In this document: piece by piece, positions 18,001 to 25,882 of the stretch
Layout: each line of letters opens with the position of its first letter
Numbering within the stretch: the stretch's first letter is position 1
Source of the DNA: Chryseobacterium lathyri
GTDB lineage: Bacteria > Bacteroidota > Bacteroidia > Flavobacteriales > Weeksellaceae
DNA: 64,000 nucleotides
Assembly (NCBI RefSeq): GCF_030812195.1
Contig: NZ_JAUSSF010000001.1
Location: forward strand, 2,170,001 to 2,234,000
Direction of reading: 5' to 3'
Translations under genes and position numbers: made by a program
The notes under the pieces: model-generated
What the model was told of the DNA's origin: nothing
The model's database searches: none
What the model saw: only the letters and a program-made list of their open reading frames with translations

Positions 18001-18782
18001 CCAACGAAAGTAAATATGATAAGGAAAATACGGAAAGGGAATACAACAGAGCAAGAATTTCCAAGCTCAATTTTGCCCCATCTATCTCTAAGAAAAGCTG
18101 GATGAATCTTCAGCATCAGTTCCAGCTGACCTTTGAGGATAATAAGGTGCAGAAAAACGGTGACCGTTTTGTAGACCAGTCGTCCGATGTGAGACCTGAA
18201 GTTTTCAAAAGCCAGCAGTTTGCAGGGGCCAATTATACATTCAGCTTCAAAAATTTAGATAATAATGCCTTTCCTACTTTAGGACTTGAATTATTAATGA
18301 ATGCAGACTGGAGAACCAATTTATCCAATACTGACAAAAATTTCTTCACTCTGAACGGAACGTTGGCAATAGACCACAGGCTTGACAAAAAAGGACATTT
18401 TGTTTTTGCAAATTCCAGCAATGCCATGTGGATCAGCAATAATAACTTTGAATTCTATCAGGCCGCGAGTATTGGTGGCAATAATGGAATGAGGGCTTTC
18501 CGGAATAACAGATTTTCAGGGAAATCTTATTTTACCAATAATTCTGAGATCCGCTGGGACTTCGGAAGGGTAAGAAACAATATCGTTCCGGCCAATATGG
18601 GAGTTCTGATTGGGTATGACCTGGGACGTGTGTGGAATGATAATGAGGATTCCAAGAAGTGGCATCAGTCTGTAGGAGCAGGATTCTGGATTAGCGTTGT
18701 AGAAATGTTTTCCGCAAGGCTGAATTATTTCCATGGTTCTGACGGAGGAAGGATATCTGCCGGTGTAGGAATGACTTTTTAA
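15069..18782 (+). CDS. Outer-membrane lipoprotein: metallophosphoesterase + possible kinase-fold domain + Omp85-like barrel
   Basis: This protein has 1237 residues. It begins with a lipobox-like signal (AGVLYSC, cysteine 28). Residues 50-370 are a calcineurin-type metallophosphoesterase with all usual metal-site motifs: GDAGN (59-63), GDN (93-95), GNHDW (135-139), HHP near 232 and GHDHN near 308. A middle region (about 400-720) carries EFVMRGVKK (lysines 477/478), GDWDRHSDQW (615-624) and PKDRDQAF (641-648), an arrangement like the catalytic and metal-binding motifs of atypical (HipA/FAM20-type) kinases; this is inference. From about residue 890 the sequence becomes amphipathic strands typical of BamA/TamA-like surface-antigen barrels, ending GGRISAGVGMTF. 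A perfect terminator follows. Substrate and partners are unknown. Confidence 0.82.
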   Translation: MNLSFKTHLKKTSIAFRAVLSAGVLYSCATYNVKKGKNLFEVNNSDVKSENDFKIFLIGDAGNADEPQAQHTLNLLKSKLDSADSNSMLIFLGDNIYPNGLPKESDKDYALAKQKLENQLAITKNFKGKTLVIPGNHDWKSGMDGLKAQEDLVKAYFNDKKAFLPKNSCGIDDINLSKDIKLIVIDTKWALVNWDQYPGINKNCTIKTREDFFIEFKDLVTKNQDKKIIVALHHPVISSGTHAGFNSAKSHLYPLKSKVPVPVVSSLINILRSSSGASLEDINNQHYADLANRLKSIVQDKENIIFVSGHDHNLQYHEERNIRQIISGAGSKTDPSTIAEKTDFSYGGSGFAVLNIRKDQSTDVEYFSTKDNSIKKLAHISVISKPDVFVNNYPKDFPSTATSSIYPVKLTRKGPVYRWLWGEHYRKYYGIPIEAPTADLASLNGGFIPFREGGGNQSNSLRLKAADGQEFVMRGVKKSAVRFLNNMAFKKSTFGNELNNTFPEKFLLDFYTTSHPFTPFSVGNMADKLGIFHSNPKLYYIPKQYTLGEYNKNYGDEMYMIEERFSADPKTLASLENAKDIVSTDDVLKNFTKNYKYSVDRESYIRARIFDMLIGDWDRHSDQWKWAEYQDGDKVVYKPIPKDRDQAFSRYDGAAFKLIMNVPAIRHMKTFKEEIKNVKWMNMEPYPLDLIFLKGATQEEWTAQAKYIQEHLTDADIDDAFVNLPKEVKDETIADIQRKLKIRKTKLQDYAAQYYDVLQEKVSLAGTVNPDKFVITKTANSINVKQYKLDKNKENPELVFEKTYEDSKTKELWIYGLEDDDIYEVSGDGRPKTNIRLIGGYNHDIYNIADGKGVRIYDFKSQKNTYNGSATKNISDDYDINTYNYKHPKYNFFAGYPNADYNPDDGVILGVLANYTVNNFIRAPYTQKHSLKVNFYTATGGFNAVYKGIFKKAISGWDFNLDAAYTTPRFSENFFGLSNESKYDKENTEREYNRARISKLNFAPSISKKSWMNLQHQFQLTFEDNKVQKNGDRFVDQSSDVRPEVFKSQQFAGANYTFSFKNLDNNAFPTLGLELLMNADWRTNLSNTDKNFFTLNGTLAIDHRLDKKGHFVFANSSNAMWISNNNFEFYQAASIGGNNGMRAFRNNRFSGKSYFTNNSEIRWDFGRVRNNIVPANMGVLIGYDLGRVWNDNEDSKKWHQSVGAGFWISVVEMFSARLNYFHGSDGGRISAGVGMTF

Positions 18783-18854
18783 AATTTTCCACTTTCTCAT
18801 TGATCCTTTAAATACTACATTTAACCAGATAGAAAAAGATTTTATTAAAACGTA

Positions 18855-18887
18855 AAAGAGGGACAGTTCTTTGTCCCTCTTTATTTT
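18855..18887. terminator. Bidirectional terminator
   Basis: An 11-bp perfect stem (AAAGAGGGACA with TGTCCCTCTTT) encloses a 6-nt loop, with Ts on the plus side and As on the other. It lies between convergent genes ending at 18782 and 18943 and can serve both. Confidence 0.88.
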
Positions 18888-18942
18888 ATAGTTAATGTAT
18901 TTAAGTTTAAAACTAAAATTTTTAAACCTGTTGCAGTTATAG

Positions 18943-19827
18943 TTATTTAGCTTTGGAATTAAATTCAAACCTGAAAACATTTCCGCCCATATCTTTATCT
19001 TTTTCGTCGGCAATCAGAAGGGTTTTATCATCCAAGAAAACAACAGCCTCTTTCTGAGAATTGTGATTTAACGGGATCTTTTCAATTGTTGAAGTATTGA
19101 AATTATCCGCTGTAAACCCGGCAAGTGCATGAATATTTTTGTGAGTAAGCAGAACAACCTTATCTTGGGTACTGTTCACAGCCGCCGAGGTAATGGCAGC
19201 GTCACTATACTTCCCTGCAAGTTTAAGTTTTCCTATTAACTTGGCTTCAAAATTACCTTCTTTATTGGGAACCTGGAATACAAGGAAAGTTCCGTCAAAA
19301 CCTTTGCTTCTGTTTTTAGTGAAAAGGTAGAAATTTCCATTCATCTCTACGAAAGCTTCACAGTCATACAGCCAGTTTGATTTCTTGGGTGGAAATTCGG
19401 TTTGCCCTTCGTAATGAAATTTTGTTGTCTGAACAGCTTTTGTTGTTTTTTGGGAGGCATCCTTCAAGTCCAGTTTTAAAATTGCCAGATTCTGCCTGTT
19501 ATTGTCATTATTTCCAAAATCCCCAAGGTAAATATTTCCCTGAGTATCTTTGGTAATATCTTCCCAGTCATTGTTTTCAGCATTTTCTACCAGAACATCA
19601 GCTATCAGTTTACCCTGCTTATCCAGACCGTAAACTACATTTTTATTGCCTTGGTCTTCTATAGCCCAAATGGTATTTTTATCCTGAGACAGAACGATTC
19701 CTGAAACTTCTTTTAATTTTTTAGGCAAGGAAAATTCCACTGCCAATTCATCGGTTTTAGGAGTATCCTGAGCTTTCGGATTACAGCTCCATAATAAAAA
19801 AGCGGATAAGGTAAGAATACGCAGCAT
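18943..19827 (-). CDS. Secreted lipoprotein, probable beta-propeller (SdiA-regulated/YjiK-like)
   Basis: This is a 294-residue protein with a lipoprotein signal (AFLLWSC, cysteine near 15). The mature part has repeated short-strand segments of the kind found in beta-propellers (EVSGIVLSQDKNTIWAIEDQ, DWEDITKDTQGNIYLGDFGNN, WLYDCEAFVEMNGNFYLFTK), the pattern I associate with the YjiK/SdiA-regulated group. No catalytic residues can be named. It lies 2 bp downstream of the FUSC gene on the same strand, so the two may be cotranscribed. The function is unknown; cell-envelope location is inferred from the signal. Confidence 0.65.
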   Translation of the reverse strand: MLRILTLSAFLLWSCNPKAQDTPKTDELAVEFSLPKKLKEVSGIVLSQDKNTIWAIEDQGNKNVVYGLDKQGKLIADVLVENAENNDWEDITKDTQGNIYLGDFGNNDNNRQNLAILKLDLKDASQKTTKAVQTTKFHYEGQTEFPPKKSNWLYDCEAFVEMNGNFYLFTKNRSKGFDGTFLVFQVPNKEGNFEAKLIGKLKLAGKYSDAAITSAAVNSTQDKVVLLTHKNIHALAGFTADNFNTSTIEKIPLNHNSQKEAVVFLDDKTLLIADEKDKDMGGNVFRFEFNSKAK

Positions 19828-19829
19828 AG

Positions 19830-20912
19830 TTATTTTTTTAATTTTTTAAACTGAAAATACGAGTACCGTATATTTTTCTCTAAGTTATTAATAATCTGCT
19901 GATGATAAAGAAAAAAACCGGCTGCCAAACCGATCAGACTTCCGATGATGGTATCCAGCAGTCTTGCATGCATCAGATTTTCTACATTATGATGCACCAG
20001 ACTTCCGGTTTCCGTCAAAAGGATCGTCAATGGTGTTATAAATATCACCGCAAAACCATAATTCCTTACAATAAGCAGCTCTATAATAAACTGGAGTACT
20101 GTAATAATGATGATCATCTCTATTTTGGCAGGATCAAACAGCAGGATAAGCCATGCAAAACCTATTCCAATAAAGGTTCCCAGAATCCGGTGCATATTCC
20201 GTTGACGGACATGTTCAAAATTCCGTCCCTGTATAATAGCTACAGCAGCAATGGAAATCCAATAGGTATTTTCAAATTTAAGGAGATGTCCGATCATCAG
20301 GGTCAACATCATAAAGAAACCGATAATACTGCTTTCTACAAATTTGGTATACCTTCTTTTATTAAACCTTCTCCTCCTTGGAATGGCTAAAACATCTCCT
20401 TTCTCTATAAAAACAGAGTACAGAAAAGCAAATGTGCATGATAAAATTGCACCCATAGCCACCAGCCCTACTCTTGTTGGAATCATTTCCAGATCAAACT
20501 GATACGTACTTGCCATGGCAGCCATCATGATAAAGAAAAAATTTCCCGGCGGAGGCACTTTAAAATAAGAAGTTATAAAGTGTGCCAGAAAAGATACAAT
20601 CCCCAAAGACAAACCCGCTGTATAAGCATTAAAGCTGAAAAACAAGCTTATGGTAAAGGAAAAAACCATCCCGAATGCACAAACCGCCAGATGCACCATC
20701 CGTTGTGTGATTGGCGCTGAAGTGAAATATAAAATCGTGAGGGCTCCCAAGCTCGACAAACTGCCGTAATTGGGTTTTCCTGAAAAATAACCGATAAAAA
20801 GGCAGCTTCCTATACAAAGCGCCGCAAGGAATGGGAAATGCCATTTCCTTTCTGTTTTTTTGAACTCCATCAGATACTGGAATCTATGGTGTACGGAACG
20901 CGGTACCTTCAT
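19830..20912 (-). CDS. FUSC-family inner membrane protein (aromatic acid exporter-like)
   Basis: This is a 360-residue integral membrane protein with two blocks of hydrophobic helices (about 25-160 and 215-330) around a short charged loop, the layout of FUSC/YccS-type proteins implicated in export of aromatic or other toxic acids. The ATG at 20912 is preferred because it follows the mazG stop by one base (TAAGATG); another ATG 14 codons later is possible. The coupling with mazG upstream and the lipoprotein gene 2 bp downstream points to one transcript. The second half contains HVRQRNMHRILGTFIGIGFAW, typical of the family. Confidence 0.78.
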   Translation of the reverse strand: MKVPRSVHHRFQYLMEFKKTERKWHFPFLAALCIGSCLFIGYFSGKPNYGSLSSLGALTILYFTSAPITQRMVHLAVCAFGMVFSFTISLFFSFNAYTAGLSLGIVSFLAHFITSYFKVPPPGNFFFIMMAAMASTYQFDLEMIPTRVGLVAMGAILSCTFAFLYSVFIEKGDVLAIPRRRRFNKRRYTKFVESSIIGFFMMLTLMIGHLLKFENTYWISIAAVAIIQGRNFEHVRQRNMHRILGTFIGIGFAWLILLFDPAKIEMIIIITVLQFIIELLIVRNYGFAVIFITPLTILLTETGSLVHHNVENLMHARLLDTIIGSLIGLAAGFFLYHQQIINNLEKNIRYSYFQFKKLKK

Positions 20913-20913
20913 C

Positions 20914-21681
20914 TTATGACATCTGTTTCGCTTTCTCCCACAACACATCCATTTCCTCCAAAGAGAGGTCCGCAAGTTTTAGATCAGACTCTTCTGCCAG
21001 CACTTCCATTTTCTGGAACCTTGAGATAAATTTTATATTGGTCTTTTCCAGAGCAGAATCCGGGTTCAGTCCTGAAATTCTTGCATAGTTGATCAGTGAG
21101 AAAAATACATCTCCTAATTCCAATTCTTTTTTATCTAAATCAGTCTCAGCATGAAATTCCTGAATCTCTTCATCTACTTTTTTCCAGGCATCTTCCGCAT
21201 CGTGAAATTCAAACCCGATTCCTTTTACCTTATCCTGAATCCTGTAGGCTTTTACCAAGCTTGGAAGGCTCTTTGGAACACCGCCCAAAATAGATTTATT
21301 CCCTTCTTTCAGCTTTAGCTTTTCCCAGTTCTGCTTTACTTCTTCTTCATCTTTCACCTCTGTATCGCCATAAATATGGGGATGACGGAAGATCAGTTTT
21401 TCATTCAAAGAATTGATGACATCTGCAATATCGAAACTTTCTTTCTCCGATCCTATTTTAGAATAAAAAACAAGATGCAGCAAAACATCCCCCAACTCTT
21501 TTTTGATTTCCTGTAAATCTTCCTGCAGGATTGCATCTGAAAGCTCGTATGTTTCTTCAAGGGTCAAATGGCGGAGGGTCTGAAGGGTCTGCTTCTGATC
21601 CCACGGACATTTTTCACGCAAATCGTCCATGATGTCTAACAATCTTCCGAAGGCTTCTAGTTTTTCTTGTCTGGTATTCAT
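20914..21681 (-). CDS. mazG: Nucleoside triphosphate pyrophosphohydrolase MazG
   Basis: This all-alpha NTP pyrophosphatase cleaves (d)NTPs to monophosphates and pyrophosphate and is thought to remove aberrant nucleotides. Two MazG repeats are visible in 255 residues. The N-terminal one has DLREKCPWDQKQT, the metal-binding EETYELSDAI and KKELGDVLLHLVF. The C-terminal one has KVDEEIQEF and KKELELGDVFFSLINYAR. The start at 21681 (MNTRQEKLEAF) is chosen over an ATG eight codons upstream because it matches the usual N-terminus. The FUSC gene starts one base after its stop. Confidence 0.95.
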   Translation of the reverse strand: MNTRQEKLEAFGRLLDIMDDLREKCPWDQKQTLQTLRHLTLEETYELSDAILQEDLQEIKKELGDVLLHLVFYSKIGSEKESFDIADVINSLNEKLIFRHPHIYGDTEVKDEEEVKQNWEKLKLKEGNKSILGGVPKSLPSLVKAYRIQDKVKGIGFEFHDAEDAWKKVDEEIQEFHAETDLDKKELELGDVFFSLINYARISGLNPDSALEKTNIKFISRFQKMEVLAEESDLKLADLSLEEMDVLWEKAKQMS

Positions 21682-21750
21682 AAATCGAAATTCAAAGTGA
21701 TGCAAATTTAGGGGAAATCTTTAATTAAGCAGTTTTAATTTGACAATAAC

Positions 21751-21784
21751 AAAAAAGCCCTGCCAAAAAAATTGGCAGGGCTTT
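21751..21784 (-). terminator. Terminator of the DUF5606 gene
   Basis: A perfect 12-bp stem (AAAGCCCTGCCA with TGGCAGGGCTTT) runs, on the minus strand, into a T-rich tail. It sits 23 bp past the stop of the gene ending at 21807. Confidence 0.92.
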
Positions 21785-21806
21785 ATATTTTACAATTCAG
21801 GATAGA

Positions 21807-22364
21807 TTATCCTTTCTTAGTATGTGTGCTTTTTGGAGCTGCTTTGGCTGCAGAAGTAGCTTTTACTTTTGGAGTTGCAGGCTTTTCTGCTTTTGGAGCT
21901 GCTTTTTTAGGAGCCTCTTTTTCAATGCTTACTTCTTCCTGGGCACCATCCAATGTTTCAGGTTCTGCTTTTACGAAGCTCTCCGGAGTAATATATCCAG
22001 CTTTCTGAAGAAGGTTATACCACTGAGCCAGTTTCTTGATATCTGAAGCATATACTCTTTCTGTATCATAGTTAGGAAGAGAAGCCGTCATGAAATCTTT
22101 TAGAACCTCGTCAGAAGATTTGTGAGAAATCGTTTCTTTATAATCGTAGTTTTTAGCAATATTTTCAAAAACCTCAAACAAAGGAACTTCTTTATCAAAT
22201 GTAAACATTGCGATATTATCCAATAAGCTTACCTGACTTGAATTCCCAATGCTTACTTTTTTCTTAGTCGTAACATCTTCAATGATAAAACCGTTTCTTA
22301 ATTGAGAAACTAATTTGAAAAGTCCTGGCTTTCCAGAAATTGAAATTATTTTTTCTAACAGCAT
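21807..22364 (-). CDS. DUF5606 domain protein with Ala/Lys/Pro-rich tail
   Basis: This is a 185-residue protein. Its first 135 residues (starting MLLEKIISISGKPGLFKL) match the DUF5606 family seen across Bacteroidota, whose function is unknown. The tail of about 50 residues is low-complexity, rich in Ala, Lys and Pro (APKAEKPATPKVKATSAAK), and probably disordered and basic, which could suit nucleic-acid or membrane contact. The start at 22364 is preferred to one 11 codons upstream because it gives the conserved N-terminus. It lies 79 bp downstream of def on the same strand and has a strong terminator. Confidence 0.8.
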   Translation of the reverse strand: MLLEKIISISGKPGLFKLVSQLRNGFIIEDVTTKKKVSIGNSSQVSLLDNIAMFTFDKEVPLFEVFENIAKNYDYKETISHKSSDEVLKDFMTASLPNYDTERVYASDIKKLAQWYNLLQKAGYITPESFVKAEPETLDGAQEEVSIEKEAPKKAAPKAEKPATPKVKATSAAKAAPKSTHTKKG

Positions 22365-22443
22365 AATTTTATTTTTTGTAAATTCTGCAATCAGCACGGG
22401 GCTTTTTGCTGTTTATTATTTTGTTTTTTAATCCTTGTTTAAA

Positions 22444-23016
22444 TTACTTTGGAAATCTCATTTTATAGCTGATGCTTACATCACCCTGTGAGATTTTTGC
22501 CAGTTTACCTTTTACGAGTTTCTTTTTCAGTACGCTCAGATGATCGGTAAACAGCACGCCTTCAATATGATCATATTCATGCTGAATTACGCGGGCTCTA
22601 ATATCGGAAAAAGTTTCTGTATGTTTCACAAAATTTTCGTCATAATATTCAATAACGATCGTTCCTTTTCTCTTCACATCTTCTCTTACATCAGGAATGG
22701 AAAGGCATCCTTCATTGAATTTCCATTCTTCTCCGGATTCCTCAAGAATCCTTGCATTAATGAAAACTTTTTTAAACTCAGCCAGTTCGTCTTTGATATC
22801 CTCATAATCCTCGTCATCTGCAAGTGGCGTCACATCAATCACGAACAGGCGTAAATCCAACCCGATTTGCGGTGCTGCAAGTCCTATGCCATTCGCACTG
22901 TACATCGTTTCGAACATATTATCTATAAGTTCCTGTAAACCGGGATAATCTTTGTCTATATCTTTTCCCACTTTTCTTAAAACAGGATCCCCAAAAGCTC
23001 TTATTGGTAAAATCAT
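22444..23016 (-). CDS. def: Peptide deformylase
   Basis: This enzyme removes the N-formyl group from nascent proteins and uses a metal held by one Cys and two His. All three family motifs are present: GIGLAAPQIG (motif 1), EGCLSIPDVRE with the metal-binding Cys (motif 2) and QHEYDHIEGVLF with the HExxH-type pair (motif 3). The length is 190 residues. The gene overlaps the upstream ruvX by 4 bp (ATGA), indicating translational coupling. Confidence 0.97.
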   Translation of the reverse strand: MILPIRAFGDPVLRKVGKDIDKDYPGLQELIDNMFETMYSANGIGLAAPQIGLDLRLFVIDVTPLADDEDYEDIKDELAEFKKVFINARILEESGEEWKFNEGCLSIPDVREDVKRKGTIVIEYYDENFVKHTETFSDIRARVIQHEYDHIEGVLFTDHLSVLKKKLVKGKLAKISQGDVSISYKMRFPK

Positions 23017-23429
23017 CTTATTCTTTGTTCTAAAAAATTCTGCAATATAATCGTTGCGCTTACTTTATCTATTAATCCTTTTTCCTGTCTCTTTTTTTTG
23101 CTCTTTCCACTTTGGGAGATAAAAAAAGAAGCCATTTTAGAGGTGAATCTTTCATCTAAGCGGTGAACTGTGATATCAGAAAATTCTTTCTGAAATTCTT
23201 CAACGAATTTTAAAATATCCGTCTCCACTTCGGAAACATTTCCTTTCAAATCTGTAGGAAGGCCAACTACCACATCATCCACTTTATTTTCGGTGAAATA
23301 TTTTTTCAGGAATTCCATCAAAAACCGGGTCTCAACGGTATCTAAGCTGCTTGCAATAATCTGCATATCATCTGTTGCAGCGATACCGCAGCGTGCCTTT
23401 CCATAGTCTATTGCAAGGATCTGTCCCAT
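23013..23429 (-). CDS. ruvX: Holliday-junction resolvase-like protein RuvX/YqgF
   Basis: This is a 138-residue RNase H-fold protein of the YqgF family, linked to pre-16S rRNA 5' processing and proposed as a Holliday junction resolvase. The first strand carries the catalytic aspartate in LAIDYGKARCGIA. VVGLPTDLKGNVSE and HRLDERFTSKMA follow, with further acidic residues as expected. Its stop overlaps the def start by 4 bp. Pairing with def is common in Flavobacteriia to my knowledge. Confidence 0.93.
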   Translation of the reverse strand: MGQILAIDYGKARCGIAATDDMQIIASSLDTVETRFLMEFLKKYFTENKVDDVVVGLPTDLKGNVSEVETDILKFVEEFQKEFSDITVHRLDERFTSKMASFFISQSGKSKKKRQEKGLIDKVSATIILQNFLEQRIR

Positions 23430-23544
23430 AAGTGTGCAAATTTAGTAAAATTTAATGATTTTATTCATAACGCAGTTTTTTTATAAAAATCATGTTTTAT
23501 TCCGTTATTTTTTTTATAATTTTAATCTTCCAAAAAACGAAAAT

Positions 23545-24021
23545 ATGAAGAAACTCATCCTCGTAAGACATGCAAAGAGCGACTGGCCGGAAGAAACGGA
23601 GGACTTCGACAGACCTTTGGCAGACAAAGGACTGAAAGATGCTATGAACATGTCCAGATTCATGAAAAGTAATAATATTTCTATTGATCAGTTTGTTTCC
23701 AGCCCGGCTGTGCGTGCCCTGAATACGTGTAAAATATTTAACCAAGCCTATCAGCTGAATGTTTCCACAGAAGATAAGCTTTATAATCCCTCGGAAAGAA
23801 ATTTTGAATCTGTGATCTACGACCTGGATGACAATGTGAGCTCTGTAGCCCTTTTCTCCCATAACAACGGAATTTCCAATTTTGCAAATTCCATCTCAGA
23901 AGATATTTTCCATTTTCCAACCTGTGGGGTTGCCGGTTTTGAAATAGACTGTAATTCATGGTCTGAATTTGATGGCGCCAAGAAGAAACTTCTTTTCTTT
24001 TATGAGCCGGGAAAAATATAA
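23545..24021 (+). CDS. SixA-like histidine phosphatase
   Basis: This is a 158-residue member of the histidine phosphatase superfamily. The catalytic phosphohistidine lies in LVRHAKSDW near residue 8, with SPAVRALNTCKIF and the second histidine region ALFSHNNGISNF later. It resembles SixA, which dephosphorylates phosphohistidine in HPt domains, but the substrate here is unproven. The ATG at 23545 is chosen over one 30 codons upstream because the superfamily starts with this strand. It is a single gene, followed by a dispersed repeat. Confidence 0.85.
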   Translation: MKKLILVRHAKSDWPEETEDFDRPLADKGLKDAMNMSRFMKSNNISIDQFVSSPAVRALNTCKIFNQAYQLNVSTEDKLYNPSERNFESVIYDLDDNVSSVALFSHNNGISNFANSISEDIFHFPTCGVAGFEIDCNSWSEFDGAKKKLLFFYEPGKI

Positions 24022-24088
24022 TCATAATCTTCTTTGTCTGTTCTATTCCTTTTTATGTGTTAAAAAGGAGAAGACTATATTGGATATA

Positions 24089-24149
24089 TGTTTTGGCTAA
24101 AGCCAAATTTATTCATAAAAAAGCGGGCTAAAGCCCGCTCCTATTGAAT
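24089..24149. repeat. Dispersed repeat copy 1 (GGCTaAAGCC ... CCTATTGAAT)
   Basis: The unit contains TTTTGGCTAAAGCC, then AGCGGGCTAAAGCCCGCT (an 8-bp stem), then CCTATTGAAT. On the minus strand the second hairpin is followed by six Ts, so it can act as terminator for the HxlR-independent genes reading leftward from 24202. A second, more diverged copy lies at 46299-46412. Confidence 0.6.
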
Positions 24150-24201
24150 TATCTAATTTTTAAATTTATAATTTTGCTTTCACTAATTTCGCCTCATCAG
24201 T

Positions 24202-25746
24202 CTACTTTCTCTTAAGATCCAGGTCATCAAAATCAAAGCTGAAATCTGTAATATCTGATATTGCTTTTAGTTTTGCAGACTCTGCTTTTCCATTTTCATT
24301 ATAATTGAAAATAATGTAGGCATCGGCATCATAACTTCTGTCATCCCATTTTATAATGAAAGAATTACCGGAATAGGGAAGCAGTTCGCCTTTCAGCCGT
24401 GGAGAGTTCTGACAGGAGATTCTGTATATATTTCCCTGTTGAGAAATTTCTATATCGCCAAACCATTGGTCATTATATTTTCCAACAAACTGTTCAGCTT
24501 TCGGCTGAAGATTTCTTTCTTTTTTAAAGGCTTCTGATTTGGCAAAAGCTTCTTTTTTCTGCTTATCGTATTCAGCATTTACTTTGGCCATTCTTTCTCC
24601 ATAGGTTTTCAGCCAGTTTCTGTCTGCTACTCCCAGGTAAGAATCTTTTACTGTGTTGGTAATTGTATTAAAAGCGGCTCCGGATTGTTGGTTAGTTAAT
24701 ACTACAATTCCCAGTTTCAGATCCGGAATCAGTGTAAACTGAGTAACGGTACCTATTAATCCTCCCGTATGCTGAATCTGCTTGTGTCCTTTAACATCAC
24801 TCAGAAACCATCCTAGTCCATATCCGTAAAAGCTTGTATCATAAGGATTTTTTAAAGCCACTCTATCCGGGATCTGTAGGCTCCATAGCTGCTGTACATT
24901 TTTATCTGAAACCAGTTTTTTACCGTCTTTGGTTGTGAAATTATTTAAAAGAAAATCAGCCCAAATAGTCATATCCTTAATATTACTCATAATTCCTCCT
25001 GCTGCATTACCTGTTTCATTCCAGTCGTGTGGAACAGCAATAGCTTTCCCGTCTACAGGAGCATGGGCATCGATTTTGTTTGATACTGCTTTAGCTCTGC
25101 TGTAGCTTCCGAAGCTGGAGGTCATTCCGACAGGTTTCATAATTCTCTGCTCAATAAATTCGGCCCAGCTCAGTCCGGAAATCCTATGGATCACTTCTCC
25201 TGCTACGATGAACATAATGTTGTTATAGTCCAGCGTCGTTCTGAAGGGGTTTTCCGGTTTCAGATATCTTACATTGTGAACAATATCATTAACCGTCAGG
25301 CTTCCACCTTCGGGGAAGAACATCAGATCACCCTGTCCCAAACCTAATCCGGCTCTGTGTGTCACAAGATCTTTAATGGTTACATTTTGGGAAACATAGG
25401 GATCATACATCTGAAATTCGGGAATGTATTTTGAAACTTTATCGTCCCAGTCCAGTTTTACTTCATCGGCTAAAATAGCCAGTGCAGTGCAGGTAAATCC
25501 CTTTGAATTAGATGCTATTCCTACCAATGTATTATCATCCATCGGCTGTTTGGTGGTTAAAGAACGCTGTCCGAACCCTTTGGAATAAATTACTTTTCCG
25601 TCTTTTATGATCCCCACTGACATTCCCGGAACATCGAAGGTTTTTAAAGTATTCTGGATCAGTTCATCCAATTTCTTTTCTTTAACCTGGGCATTGAAAA
25701 GCCCTACTGCTAAAAGAAAAAGTAAAAGAGAAAGTTTCTGCTTCAT
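24202..25746 (-). CDS. Serine hydrolase of the class C beta-lactamase family
   Basis: This is a secreted 514-residue protein with a signal peptide ending FNAQ. The penicillin-binding fold (PF00144) spans about residues 25-390, with the SxxK nucleophile motif SNSK in GIASNSKGFTC, a YxN motif in LDYNNIMF and HTGG as the third element. A C-terminal domain of about 100 residues (EQFVGKYNDQWFGDIEIS onward) matches the DUF3471-type lipocalin-like appendage common in this group. Members include esterases and D-aminopeptidases, so resistance to beta-lactams should not be assumed. The start at 25746 gives the clean signal peptide; a start six codons earlier is possible. Confidence 0.88.
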   Translation of the reverse strand: MKQKLSLLLFLLAVGLFNAQVKEKKLDELIQNTLKTFDVPGMSVGIIKDGKVIYSKGFGQRSLTTKQPMDDNTLVGIASNSKGFTCTALAILADEVKLDWDDKVSKYIPEFQMYDPYVSQNVTIKDLVTHRAGLGLGQGDLMFFPEGGSLTVNDIVHNVRYLKPENPFRTTLDYNNIMFIVAGEVIHRISGLSWAEFIEQRIMKPVGMTSSFGSYSRAKAVSNKIDAHAPVDGKAIAVPHDWNETGNAAGGIMSNIKDMTIWADFLLNNFTTKDGKKLVSDKNVQQLWSLQIPDRVALKNPYDTSFYGYGLGWFLSDVKGHKQIQHTGGLIGTVTQFTLIPDLKLGIVVLTNQQSGAAFNTITNTVKDSYLGVADRNWLKTYGERMAKVNAEYDKQKKEAFAKSEAFKKERNLQPKAEQFVGKYNDQWFGDIEISQQGNIYRISCQNSPRLKGELLPYSGNSFIIKWDDRSYDADAYIIFNYNENGKAESAKLKAISDITDFSFDFDDLDLKRK

Positions 25747-25854
25747 TTTTTTTAATTTTCTCAAATTTAGTAAATATTCGATGATGCCGGCTTCTCCTGT
25801 AAAATTTTGTGTATTTAAAAATAATCTGATCCTTAAAAGAAAATAAATCTTTCC

Positions 25855-25862
25855 TAACTTTG
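25855..25862 (+). promoter_or_regulatory. Candidate -7 box upstream of the phosphoesterase gene
   Basis: TAACTTTG matches TAnnTTTG and ends 20 bp before the start codon at 25883. No TTG at the usual distance was seen. Confidence 0.5.
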
Positions 25863-25882
25863 CAAAAAAATTTCAGATCTTA

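Noticed and set aside
17797-18116. Overlapping 100-codon ORFs on both strands inside the phosphatase/barrel gene
   Set aside because: Both are shadows of the main frame, without family-like sequence.
21772-22008. Plus-strand ORF of 78 codons rich in Ala and Phe
   Set aside because: It is the antisense shadow of the Ala/Lys/Pro-rich tail of the DUF5606 gene.
24202-25746. Antibiotic-resistance beta-lactamase
   Set aside because: The protein is of the broad serine hydrolase group with a C-terminal lipocalin-like domain; nothing supports resistance.
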